From Novosphingobium sp. (GTDB lineage Bacteria > Pseudomonadota > Alphaproteobacteria > Sphingomonadales > Sphingomonadaceae), in the NCBI RefSeq assembly GCF_027489515.1, contig NZ_JAIXZS010000083.1, positions 1 through 64,000 on the forward strand: 64,000 nt of DNA, given 5' to 3'. The notes below the pieces were generated by a model that saw nothing but the letters and a program-made list of their open reading frames with translations, ran no database searches and was not told where the DNA came from. Positions 35,004-43,130 of this stretch are shown in pieces (position 1 is the first letter of the stretch; every line of letters starts with the position of its first letter). The translations under genes were made by a program, and so were the position numbers.

Positions 35004-35679
35004 GGCAGGGCTGGTCCTGATCGGCCTGCTGGCGCTTGCCACGCCCGCACGGGCGCAGCTGGCAGGCTCGGTCAGTGCCTCGTCAAGCGAGATGTTTCGC
35101 GGCGAGAGTATCAGCAGCGGCGATCCGGTGCTGGCCGCCGGGATCAGCTTCGATACGCCGGGCGGCTTCTTCGCCGGGGCAAGCGCAAGCCTTGCGCTCA
35201 ACACCGAAGTGCCGCGCATAAGCGCCATGGTGCAATACGCGGGCTTTGCCACAAGGCGCGGGGCGGTTTCGCTGGAGCTGGGGCTGATCCACCGCAGCTA
35301 TGCCCGGATCGTCGATACCGATTACCGGCGTGGGTTCTTCGAAGGCTATGTCGGTGCTGGCGTGGGCGGGGTTCGCGCGCGAGTTTATGTTTCGCCCGAT
35401 TACCTGCGCGATGGCCGCGCTTCCTATTATGCCGAGGTAGGTGCTCCGCTGCTGCGCCATGAGAAATGGCGGCTTGAGGGCCATGCCGGGCTTTCACTGA
35501 TCCCCTATGACAAGGGGACTGGTCGGCGCGGCTTGCGCCGCTATCGCGACTGGCGCCTGACCTTGTCGCGACCGGTCGGGCCGTTGTTCCTCACGCTCGG
35601 CGTCAATGGCACCAACTATCCGGTCTATAGCGAGACCGGGCGGGGGCGCGTGTTCGGCTCGGTGGCTTATGCGTTTTAG
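34975..35679 (+). CDS. outer-membrane beta-barrel protein (TorF-like putative porin)
   Basis: A 234-aa protein when read from the ATG at 34975, which overlaps the subtilase gene by 29 bp. A signal peptide (LIGLLALATPARAQ) is followed by alternating beta strands (GSVSASSSEMFRGESISSGD, FEGYVGAGVGGVRARVYVSPDY) and a C-terminal aromatic residue (GSVAYAF), as needed for barrel assembly. Patterns match the family annotated as TorF-like putative porins. As the last gene of the sigma/anti-sigma/subtilase operon it may export the peptidase or report envelope state. Its TAG stop is formed by the first bases of the repeat element that follows. Confidence 0.75.
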   Translation: MSRRARLGTEAGLVLIGLLALATPARAQLAGSVSASSSEMFRGESISSGDPVLAAGISFDTPGGFFAGASASLALNTEVPRISAMVQYAGFATRRGAVSLELGLIHRSYARIVDTDYRRGFFEGYVGAGVGGVRARVYVSPDYLRDGRASYYAEVGAPLLRHEKWRLEGHAGLSLIPYDKGTGRRGLRRYRDWRLTLSRPVGPLFLTLGVNGTNYPVYSETGRGRVFGSVAYAF

Positions 35680-35944
35680 GGTCAGGACCTACTAATCGCG
35701 CCTTCGAGGTTTGAGGCAAAATGGCTCAGTGCGAGGAAGGAAGGCGCAGGAATATGTCGATATTTCAAGGCTTCCTGACGAAACAATGAGCCATTTTGGT
35801 CAAATCCCGGAGGGACGCTGGAATGGCTTCCATCTCAGGCAGATACTTGCTTGGAAAGGCAACCAGCCTTCCCTGCGCAAGTATCCGCCCGATATGTTCG
35901 CCATTCCAGCGCCTCGACGGCGCGATTAGTAGGTCCTGACCCTA
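35677..35944. mobile_element. 268-bp MITE-like element with 33-bp terminal inverted repeats
   Basis: The ends are inverted repeats of 33 bp with one mismatch (35677-35709 and 35912-35944), including a perfect 24-bp core that begins GGGTCAGGACC. Each end is bounded by TA, which fits either repeat ends or a TA target duplication as in IS630/mariner elements. Inside are two long hairpins: AAAATGGCTCA (35718-35728) with TGAGCCATTTT (35787-35797), and GCTGGAATGGC (35817-35827) with GCCATTCCAGC (35900-35910). Within the latter is GATACTTGC (35842-35850) with GCAAGTATC (35877-35885). There is no transposase. The TAG at each tip is the stop codon of the flanking convergent gene. It may also act as a two-way terminator. 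Confidence 0.85.
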
Positions 35945-37402
35945 GGATGTGCTGCCTTCAAGGATCTGCAGCGTCTTGAGATCCGAGTGGAAGTCGAGTG
36001 CATAGTCGCCGCCTTCGCGCCCGATGCCCGAGATGCCGATGCCGCCGAACGGTGCGGTAAGATCGCGCACGAGGAAGGTATTCACCCAAACCGTACCGCC
36101 GCGCACCGCACGGCCGACGCGGTTCGCGCGCTCCTCGCTGCCGGTATAGACGATGCCGGAGAGGCCATAGGCGGTCGAGTTGGCCAGAGCGATGCCTTCG
36201 GCTTCATCCCGGAAGGTCTGGAAGGTAAGCACGGGGCCGAAGACTTCATTCTGAACGACTTCACTCTGGTTGTCCCTGGGCACGATCAGCGTCGGCTCGA
36301 TCCAGTTGGCGCCCTCCTTCCAGCGCTTGCCACCGCGTACGATGGTATCGCCAGCTGCCCGGGCCCGTTCAATGAAGCCGAGTACGCGCTCGGCATGGAC
36401 GGGATGGATCAGAGCGGACATCGTTGTGGCGGGATCGCGGCTGTCACCCATGACATGCGCGTCGGTATAGGCGTGGAACTTCGCGAGGAATTCATCTTTC
36501 ACGCTTTCCTCGACGATGATCCGCGTGCCGGCCATGCAGACCTGTCCGCTGTCGTCGAACTGGCCCGCAGCCTTCTTCGCCGCCGCATCGATATCCGCAT
36601 CGGCGAACACGAGCAGCGGCGATTTGCCGCCCAGTTCGGCGGTGAACGGTACGATGTTCTCCGCCGCCGCCTTGCCGATGATCCGCGCTGTGGGGACCGA
36701 GCCGGTGAAGCTGATGCGCTTGATCCGGGGATCGGAGGTGAGTGCATTGCCAAGCTCTGCACCCAGGCCCTGCAAGATGTTGAACACGCCTGCCGGGAAG
36801 CCTGCTTCCTCGATCAGGTCTGCCAGCACGGAGGCGGAGAGCGGCGACCAGTCGGCGGGCTTCAGGATCACCGTATTGCCAGCCGCCAGCGCCGGGGCGC
36901 ACTTCCAGGTGGAAAGCATGAACGGCGCGTTCCACGGCGTGATGATCAGCGCCGGACCTGCGGGCATGCGGATCACCCGGTTGAGCGTGCCGCGCGAAGA
37001 CCAGACACGTTCTTCACGGCCCGTCGCAAGGTCCGCATAGTTCCGGAAATTGGCCGCGCCGCGCAGGATTACGCGCAGGCGCAGGCTTTCCAGAAGCATG
37101 CCCATGTCGAGGCATTCGACCATGGCGAGCTTTTCGACATTGGCCTCGATCAGGTCCGCCAGCCGGTGCAGAAAGACACCGCGCTCTGCAGCCGACAGTG
37201 CCGCCCAGGCCGGAAATGCTGCGCTTGCCGCATCTGCAGCAAGCGCAGCCGTCTGCGCGTTCCCGCGCGCCATGTCAGCCAGTTTGCGCGACCATTCGAA
37301 CGGACAGCGCGTCTCGAAGGTTCCGGGCGAGGTAACTCGCTTGCCGCCGATGAAATGGTCGGGCGAGACGGAAACCCCGTCGATATCGATGCGGCCAGCC
37401 AT
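35942..37402 (-). CDS. NAD(P)-dependent aldehyde dehydrogenase (HpaE/PuuC-like)
   Basis: A 486-aa ALDH superfamily enzyme. The cofactor region is PAGPALIITPWNAPFMLSTWK, with the glycine motif FTGSVPTARIIGKAA. The general base Glu is in AELGGKSP, the nucleophilic Cys in DDSGQVCMAGTR, and the end motif is NEVFGPVLTF. It resembles 5-carboxymethyl-2-hydroxymuconate semialdehyde dehydrogenase and gamma-glutamyl-aminoaldehyde dehydrogenase. The start is the ATG at 37402, ten bases after the ligase stop; upstream Met codons fall inside that gene. Neighbours allow two roles: oxidising a gamma-glutamyl-aminoaldehyde made after the GS-like ligase, or a ring-cleavage semialdehyde from the LigB-type dioxygenase. 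Its stop comes from the repeat element. Confidence 0.85.
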   Translation of the reverse strand: MAGRIDIDGVSVSPDHFIGGKRVTSPGTFETRCPFEWSRKLADMARGNAQTAALAADAASAAFPAWAALSAAERGVFLHRLADLIEANVEKLAMVECLDMGMLLESLRLRVILRGAANFRNYADLATGREERVWSSRGTLNRVIRMPAGPALIITPWNAPFMLSTWKCAPALAAGNTVILKPADWSPLSASVLADLIEEAGFPAGVFNILQGLGAELGNALTSDPRIKRISFTGSVPTARIIGKAAAENIVPFTAELGGKSPLLVFADADIDAAAKKAAGQFDDSGQVCMAGTRIIVEESVKDEFLAKFHAYTDAHVMGDSRDPATTMSALIHPVHAERVLGFIERARAAGDTIVRGGKRWKEGANWIEPTLIVPRDNQSEVVQNEVFGPVLTFQTFRDEAEGIALANSTAYGLSGIVYTGSEERANRVGRAVRGGTVWVNTFLVRDLTAPFGGIGISGIGREGGDYALDFHSDLKTLQILEGSTS

Positions 37403-37412
37403 GGGGGTCCCG

Positions 37413-38738
37413 TCAGATGTAGTGGATGTAATAGGCGAGCTGCTCGTCATCGCTCTTTTCGGAGACGATGCGCACTTCCTCGCGCTTGATGGCGATGAAG
37501 TTGTCGATCAGCTCCTGCCCGATTGCAGCGGAGAGCACGGTATCAGCCTCCAGTGCATCGAGCGCGGCGGTGAGGTTGTGCGGAGTGTGGCGATCGGTGC
37601 TGATCGTCTCCAGCCCGTCGTTCACTTCCTCCGGCGGCAGCTCGTAACAGTGTTCGAGGCCGAGCAAGCCTGCCTGAAGCATGGCTGCCATTGCGAAATA
37701 GGGGCTGGCCGCGCAATCGGCCATACGGTGCTCGATCCGCGCCGCAGGGCCCGTTTCGGCCGAGACGCGCACGGTCACGCTGCGATGGTCGATGCCCCAG
37801 TTTGCCCAGTAGCCCGAAAGGCTGGCGGGCTGGAGGCGGGCGTAGCTCTGGGTGATCGGTGCCATGATCGCTGCGAGGGCTTCGTGATGCTGCAGCATGC
37901 CAGCGATGCAGGCCTTCATCGTGTCCGAAAGCGTGCCGCTGGCGACATCGTTGGCAAACGCGTTGCTGCCGTCAGCCTGCGTGAAGCTCAGGTTGAAATG
38001 CAGCCCGCTGCCGCTCTTGTCCGCAAAGGGCTTGGGCAGGAACGAGAGCAGGTAGCCGCGCTTGTAGAGCACCTCGCGCGCCATTTGGCGGAAGAGGAAG
38101 GCATCGTCTGCTGCCTTCATCGCGTCCGCAAAGCGCAAGGTAAGCTCGAACTGCGGGGCATCGTATTCCGCGTTGATCGATTCGATCGGAATGCCGCAGG
38201 CGGCCGCCGTTGCCCAGATTTCCTCGATGAGGCCGGCGGGATCGGCGAAGGGGCCGGTGCCGTAGACGAAGGCGCCGGGGGTGTCATAGGGAACCCAACC
38301 GCCATCCGGCCCACGCTGGAAGACGTAGCCTTCCATCTCGATGCCAACCATCGGATCGAGCCCGCGCGCGCGCCATGCTTCGATCGCGCGCTGCAGGGCG
38401 CTGCGGCCGCACAGCGCAAAAGGCTCGCCTTGAAAGCGCAGCGCGCCCAGCGCGATCTGCGTGTTCGGCTCCCACGAGGGGCGCAGGTCTGCCGGGTCGA
38501 ACGTCACTTCCATGTCAGGCAAGCCGGTCAGCAACCCGCCGCCGGGCGCGGCCACCAGCGCCTTGTCATACGTCACCGCGAAGGTGCCGACGCACATGCG
38601 CGCATGGCCCTTTGCCGCTTCGCTCATCGGCACATATTTGCCGCGCGCAAGATTGAGCTGATCGGCAAAGAGAATGCGGCAGCGCTCGAAGCCTTCAGCG
38701 CGCACCTGACCCGGTTCGATCTTGGACATGCGGTTCAT
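37413..38738 (-). CDS. glutamine-synthetase-like gamma-glutamyl-amine ligase
   Basis: A 441-aa GS-fold ATP-dependent ligase, shorter than and divergent from GlnA. The metal/glutamate residues are recognisable in PMVGIEMEGYVF, INAEYDAPQFELTL, SGSGLHFNLSF and the late RIEHRMADCAASPYFAMAA. Such proteins (PuuA, IpuC, AtdA1, GlnA-like) attach glutamate to amines such as putrescine, isopropylamine or aniline instead of ammonia. It lies between a P450 and an aldehyde dehydrogenase on one strand, with an amidotransferase near by that could remove the glutamyl group. This supports an amine-degradation role rather than nitrogen assimilation. The amine is unknown. Confidence 0.82.
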   Translation of the reverse strand: MNRMSKIEPGQVRAEGFERCRILFADQLNLARGKYVPMSEAAKGHARMCVGTFAVTYDKALVAAPGGGLLTGLPDMEVTFDPADLRPSWEPNTQIALGALRFQGEPFALCGRSALQRAIEAWRARGLDPMVGIEMEGYVFQRGPDGGWVPYDTPGAFVYGTGPFADPAGLIEEIWATAAACGIPIESINAEYDAPQFELTLRFADAMKAADDAFLFRQMAREVLYKRGYLLSFLPKPFADKSGSGLHFNLSFTQADGSNAFANDVASGTLSDTMKACIAGMLQHHEALAAIMAPITQSYARLQPASLSGYWANWGIDHRSVTVRVSAETGPAARIEHRMADCAASPYFAMAAMLQAGLLGLEHCYELPPEEVNDGLETISTDRHTPHNLTAALDALEADTVLSAAIGQELIDNFIAIKREEVRIVSEKSDDEQLAYYIHYI

Positions 38739-38749
38739 CTCTCTCCCCT

Positions 38750-40015
38750 TCAGCGCGCGCTCACGCGGACCGGCAGATGTTTTATGCCGTGAATGAAATT
38801 GCTGCGCAGATAGGCATGGTCGGCCACCTGTTCGATGCCCGTCAGCCGCTTCGCCAGTTCCTGCATGACGATAGCGACTTCAAGCTTCGCGAGCCACATG
38901 CCGAGGCAGATATGCGGCCCGCCCTGGCCGAACGAGAGGAACGGATTGCGCTCGCGGCCAAGGTCGATGCGGTAGGGATCGGCAATCGCCGTCTCGTCGC
39001 GGTTACCGGAGATGAACCACAGCAGCACCTTGTCACCCTCGCGCACGTGCTTGCCGTGAAACGTGAAATCGCGCGTGGCGGTGCGGCGGAAATGGGTGGT
39101 GGGGGAGGCATAGCGGATCATTTCGTCCGCTGCGCCTTCCCAGCTTGCGAAGTCGCCGGTCTGCAGGCGCGTGAGCAGCGCGGGATCGTTGGCCAGCGCG
39201 TGGATGGTCGCCGAAATCGAGTAGCGGGTGGTGTCGTTTCCGGCGGCAACAAGCAGGCAGAAGAAGTTGCGAAACTCGTCGCGCGACATCTGCGTGCCGC
39301 TGTTGGTGGGCTGTCGCACGAGATTGAGCACGCCTATTTCCTCGCCCGCATCCATGCGGTCGAGCAACTTGTTGGCATAGTCGAACAGGTCCATCGCGGC
39401 GGGCGAGCGGAACGGCAGCATGCGGTAGGCATCGCTATCCAGCTGATCTACCACGAAATCGGTATAGTCGGGATCGGCGTTGGAGATCAGCGCATCGCCT
39501 TTTTCGACGAGCCATGGTCCGTCCTCCTGCGGCACGCCCATGATCTGCGCGAGCATCTGCATCGGCAGGCGCCGCGCGATGCGGTCGACTGCGTCGAACT
39601 CGCCTTCCTCCAGCGCAACATCGAGCAGATTGGTCACGATGCTGCGGATCTGGTCCTCGAACTGGGCGACGGTCCCCTTGGCGAAGGCCTTGGAGACGAG
39701 CGCGCGAAAGCCCCGGTGGTGGGGCGAGTCGGTTTCCTGAAAGGTCTTGCGCGCTTCGACTTCCTCGGGGCTTTGGTCTTCCATGCGGATGCCGCGCGCG
39801 GAGGAGAGCAGGTCAGCTTGCCGGTTGAGTTCGAGCAGATCGGCGTGGCGGGTGACCGACCAGTAGCCCTTGTCGCCATTTGCCATTTCCGACCACGCCA
39901 TCGGGTCTTCGCGGCGCATGCGCTCGAAAGTGGCAAACGGCGCGCCGTCGTTGAAGGCATCGAGCGAGGACAGATCGACATGGGCGTCGGTCTGGCGCGA
40001 GAATGCAAAGGGCAT
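38750..40015 (-). CDS. cytochrome P450
   Basis: A 421-aa soluble bacterial P450. The I-helix oxygen motif is AGNDTTR, the ExxR pair is in DEMIRYASP, and the haem-thiolate loop is FGQGGPHICLGMWLAK. It belongs with bacterial P450s of the CYP107/CYP125-like length class and needs a ferredoxin and reductase, neither visible in the window. It heads the unit P450-ligase-aldehyde dehydrogenase, so it may hydroxylate or dealkylate the amine or aromatic substrate of that unit. Confidence 0.9.
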   Translation of the reverse strand: MPFAFSRQTDAHVDLSSLDAFNDGAPFATFERMRREDPMAWSEMANGDKGYWSVTRHADLLELNRQADLLSSARGIRMEDQSPEEVEARKTFQETDSPHHRGFRALVSKAFAKGTVAQFEDQIRSIVTNLLDVALEEGEFDAVDRIARRLPMQMLAQIMGVPQEDGPWLVEKGDALISNADPDYTDFVVDQLDSDAYRMLPFRSPAAMDLFDYANKLLDRMDAGEEIGVLNLVRQPTNSGTQMSRDEFRNFFCLLVAAGNDTTRYSISATIHALANDPALLTRLQTGDFASWEGAADEMIRYASPTTHFRRTATRDFTFHGKHVREGDKVLLWFISGNRDETAIADPYRIDLGRERNPFLSFGQGGPHICLGMWLAKLEVAIVMQELAKRLTGIEQVADHAYLRSNFIHGIKHLPVRVSAR

Positions 40016-40158
40016 GGGAACCTCTCCTGTTCGTCTGCCGTGCTAGTCCCGGGTCGCTCACGGGACTTGGCATAACCGGACAGAGTGGGGTGAGGGCCTT
40101 CTGGTCGGGGCGAGAGGAGCCTATTGAGGCCACGTCAACAACCGCAGGGAGCCGCAAC

Positions 40159-41013
40159 ATGGGCGAAATCATCGGAGCCGGTCTGGTCGCGCATGCGCCA
40201 ACCATCATGATGTCGGAGGCGGATCGCTACGAACTCAACGAAGGCAAGGAAATCAGCCTTGTGCCGGGATTGCGGAGATTGAAGAGCGAAGTGCTCGATG
40301 TGCTGAAGCCCGATGTGATCGTGCTATTCGATACGCACTGGTTCACTATCGTCGAGTTCTGCATCGCGGCCCATGCGCGGCGGACGGGGCTCTATACATC
40401 CGACGAATTGCCGCGCGGGATGAAGCAGATTCCCTACGACATTCCGGGTTGCCCGGAACTGGCCCATGCAATGGCGCAGCGCGCCAGCGAACACGGCGTG
40501 CGCACCACTGCGAACGATGATCCCTATCTGCCGATGCACTACCCCACGGTGAACCTCTCGACCTTCCTGCAGGGCGAGGAGAAGTGGATCTCGGTCAGCC
40601 ACGCCTATTCGGCCGAGCCGCACAATTTTCTCGGAGTCGGTGCCGGGATCGGACAGGCGATCCGCGAATCCGACAAGCGCGTGGTGCTGATCGCAAGTGG
40701 TTCGATGAGCCACCGCTTCTGGCCCTTCGACCAGATCGCCCAGCATGAAGCTTCGGACCCGATCCACATTTCTTCGGCAGAAGCGCGCGAGGCGGACCTC
40801 GAACGCCTGCGCTGGTTTGCGGAAGGCAATCACGCCGCAGTGATCGACACGATGCCCGACTACCTTCGCCATGCGCCCGAAGCGCGCTTCGGCCACTACC
40901 TGATGATGGCAGCGGCCTGCGGCGGGCACGAATGGAAGGCCAAGGGGCGCCAATTCTCGGACTACGAGAACGCGACTGGCACCAGCCAGGTGCATGTGTG
41001 GTTTGATGTCTGA
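40159..41013 (+). CDS. class III (LigB-type) extradiol dioxygenase, HpaD-like
   Basis: A 284-aa non-haem Fe(II) dioxygenase of the LigB superfamily, the same size as 3,4-dihydroxyphenylacetate 2,3-dioxygenase of E. coli C. Candidate metal ligands are His12 in GLVAHAPTIM and His60 in LFDTHWFTI; SGSMSHRFWPF and FGHYLMMAAACGGHEW are also conserved-looking. It is divergent from the P450 operon across 143 bp. The start at 40159 follows CAGGGAG. It should open a catechol such as homoprotocatechuate, with the HpaE-like dehydrogenase next door as the following step; this substrate is inferred. Confidence 0.82.
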   Translation: MGEIIGAGLVAHAPTIMMSEADRYELNEGKEISLVPGLRRLKSEVLDVLKPDVIVLFDTHWFTIVEFCIAAHARRTGLYTSDELPRGMKQIPYDIPGCPELAHAMAQRASEHGVRTTANDDPYLPMHYPTVNLSTFLQGEEKWISVSHAYSAEPHNFLGVGAGIGQAIRESDKRVVLIASGSMSHRFWPFDQIAQHEASDPIHISSAEAREADLERLRWFAEGNHAAVIDTMPDYLRHAPEARFGHYLMMAAACGGHEWKAKGRQFSDYENATGTSQVHVWFDV

Positions 41014-41027
41014 GGTCCGAGACCTCA

Positions 41028-41067
41028 CCGCTTCTTCATTCCCGCCTTCGTGGGAATGAAGAAGCGG
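41028..41067. terminator. 16-bp-stem bidirectional terminator
   Basis: CCGCTTCTTCATTCCC (41028-41043) and GGGAATGAAGAAGCGG (41052-41067) pair perfectly around an 8-base loop, between the convergent dioxygenase and amidotransferase genes. Confidence 0.8.
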
Positions 41068-41071
41068 GAAA

Positions 41072-41905
41072 TCAGAGAACTTTCGCCTCGATCCACGCCA
41101 GTATCTCAGCACGGCGGGTGCGGTCGTCAAGTACGTCCTCGTCAACGCCAAGCTGCCATGCGAGGCCTGCGTTCGCCGGATCTGCCGCCAGCGCTTCCAG
41201 CTTCTCGCGGTATGCCACGAGCTCCGCCTCATCGGCAAAGAACCCCTGTGCGACCATGTCTTCGGCATAGAGCGTGTAAAGCTGCACAAGCTGCCCCAGA
41301 TCAAACTCGGGGTGATACTGCACCGCCCAGACTTCGCTGTTTGCCAATGGAATGACGGCCGCCTGTATCTCGCTGTGCGCGTTGGAGGCGAGGAGCGTCG
41401 CACATTCCGGCAGGCGGATCACCTCGTCGTAGTGGATGCAGGGCGCATCGAACACAGGCGCCTTGCCCTTGAACATCGGGTGGGTGCGGCCCGTATCGTT
41501 GAGTAGGATCTTGCGCGCAAAGCCCACTTCGCGGCCCTTGGGATTGAAGGCGACCTCGCCGCCCGCCGCGACAGCCGCGATCTGCAGGCCCCAGCAGGAA
41601 CCGAAGATCGGCAGGCCCGCCTCGGCGGCTTCCTTGAGCAGCGCAATCTGGTTGGTGACGGCAAACTCGTCGTCGTAGGCATGGAGCGCCGAACCAGTCA
41701 CGACAAAGCCCGCGTAATCTGCCCAGGTACGCCCGTCCGGGATCGTCTCGCCCTCGTCGGCGCCGTTCAGCACGTCGAGCGCGATATCGGGGTAATGCGC
41801 GGCAATCGCTTCGATGTAGATCTCGCTCGAGGTACGTACGCCGAGTTCATGGGCGCGGGCGCGTTTTGGCGCGGTGTTGCCTTCAAGCAGCAGCAGTCGG
41901 GTCAT
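41072..41905 (-). CDS. class I glutamine amidotransferase-like protein
   Basis: A 277-aa GATase-1 (GMP-synthase amidotransferase fold). The nucleophilic cysteine is in FGSCWGLQIAA and the His/Glu pair in VQYHPEFD. As a stand-alone protein beside a GS-like ligase it resembles the AtdA1/AtdA2 pair of aniline degradation, where the amidotransferase-like protein hydrolyses the gamma-glutamyl amide. It lies 15 bp after an AraC gene on the same strand and has AGGA eight bases before the ATG. Confidence 0.82.
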   Translation of the reverse strand: MTRLLLLEGNTAPKRARAHELGVRTSSEIYIEAIAAHYPDIALDVLNGADEGETIPDGRTWADYAGFVVTGSALHAYDDEFAVTNQIALLKEAAEAGLPIFGSCWGLQIAAVAAGGEVAFNPKGREVGFARKILLNDTGRTHPMFKGKAPVFDAPCIHYDEVIRLPECATLLASNAHSEIQAAVIPLANSEVWAVQYHPEFDLGQLVQLYTLYAEDMVAQGFFADEAELVAYREKLEALAADPANAGLAWQLGVDEDVLDDRTRRAEILAWIEAKVL

Positions 41906-41920
41906 ATGAGGTCCTGCAAA

Positions 41921-42922
41921 TCAGTGCGCGGTGCCGGCAAGCTTTGCGCGGAACGCCTGCGGGGAAATCCCGCTCCAGCGGTGGAAGGCGCGGGTGAAGT
42001 TGCTGTGCTCGGCATAGCCCAGCCTTAGCGCGATCTGTGCGATCGACAAATCTGGCCGCACGCGAAACTCGAACACCGCCTGCCGCATCCGGCATTCATC
42101 GAGCACTTGCTGGAATGAAGAGCCCTGTTCGGTGAGCTTGCGGCGCAAGGTGCGGCTCGACATGCCCATCTCGCGCGCAAAGCGTTCCTGTTCGATGGCG
42201 CAGGAATTGAGATCGCGCAGCACCATCTGGCTCAGGCGGTCGACCAGCGGCGTCTCGCGCCGCTTGGTGACGATCGAGCGGGTGAGCTGGCGCACATCGC
42301 AGGCACCTGGCTGCGCGGATGGCAGCGCCAGATCGAGCAACGCCGCCGGAAAGCGAATCTGGTTGGTATCCGCGCCGAACGTGCAGGGCGCGCAGACGAC
42401 CTTGCCGATATCGCCGCGCATTTCGTGGCTTTCGGCCTCGAACGCGAATTCGATCTTGTCCCAGCCGCCACGCGTCCCGCGCTTCAGAATCTGGCTGACG
42501 ATCCCCAGCGTGAACATCGCATCGTGATGGCGCGGCCAGATATCGGGATCGAGAATGCGATAGCTGACCGAGGCCATGTCGTCTTCGAGGCCGAGGCGGA
42601 TATCGGTGCAATCCTGCAGCAGCGAGAAGTAATCGACCAGCCGCCGTAGCGCCGAACCTACGCGTCCCGCCGTGTTGATCGCATCACCCAGCGGCCCCAG
42701 CGCGGCGAGATCGTAATTGCCACCCGCCAGCCACGGGATCGCGACATCGCGGGTGCGGGCGACGACGTCTTCGGAAAAACGCACGAATTCCGCAAGCGGC
42801 ATCGAATCCGGCGGCGGGCCATCGCCGAGCATGGGTGCAGTGCCCCGCTCATCCGGCGTGATGTCTTTGAGAAAGCTCTCCCAGCCGTTCATTGCGGCTG
42901 CGCGTACGGTCGCTGGTGCCAT
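41921..42922 (-). CDS. AraC-family regulator
   Basis: A 333-aa protein with an N-terminal ligand domain of the OruR/arabinose-binding type (to about residue 225) and a C-terminal double helix-turn-helix (FAREMGMSSRTLRRKLTEQG and SIAQIALRLGYAEHSNFTRAF). I chose the ATG at 42922, preceded by GGGGAGA. It is divergent from the MFS gene across a gap with tandem CAAATCAT repeats, so it probably controls transporter, GabD and GabT, and perhaps its own downstream amidotransferase gene. Confidence 0.88.
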   Translation of the reverse strand: MAPATVRAAAMNGWESFLKDITPDERGTAPMLGDGPPPDSMPLAEFVRFSEDVVARTRDVAIPWLAGGNYDLAALGPLGDAINTAGRVGSALRRLVDYFSLLQDCTDIRLGLEDDMASVSYRILDPDIWPRHHDAMFTLGIVSQILKRGTRGGWDKIEFAFEAESHEMRGDIGKVVCAPCTFGADTNQIRFPAALLDLALPSAQPGACDVRQLTRSIVTKRRETPLVDRLSQMVLRDLNSCAIEQERFAREMGMSSRTLRRKLTEQGSSFQQVLDECRMRQAVFEFRVRPDLSIAQIALRLGYAEHSNFTRAFHRWSGISPQAFRAKLAGTAH

Positions 42923-42991
42923 GCTGTCTCCCCGGGCACTCGTGGACTTCTTGTCGTGAGCCGAGGCTAAGCGATTCGGCCTTGTATGATA

Positions 42992-43019
42992 TTGATCCAA
43001 ATCATCAAATCATGATCAA
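42992..43019. promoter_or_regulatory. tandem CAAATCAT repeats, candidate AraC operator
   Basis: CAAATCAT occurs twice without a gap (42998-43005, 43006-43013) inside an inverted repeat TTGATC (42992-42997)/GATCAA (43014-43019). It is AT-rich and midway between the divergent AraC and MFS genes. AraC proteins commonly bind direct repeats. Confidence 0.5.
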
Positions 43020-43130
43020 AAAATTCGTGGGTTTGGGAATGGACGCAGCCCCCGGAATGTCCGATCCTGCCAAGCGGGCGCGCTCCTGCCATGCAAGGGC
43101 ACCGAAGACAGACGGGGAGACACATTGCAG

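Noticed and set aside
36500..37400. Open frames on the plus strand opposite the aldehyde dehydrogenase
   Set aside because: Antisense shadows; the dehydrogenase motifs on the minus strand account for the conservation.
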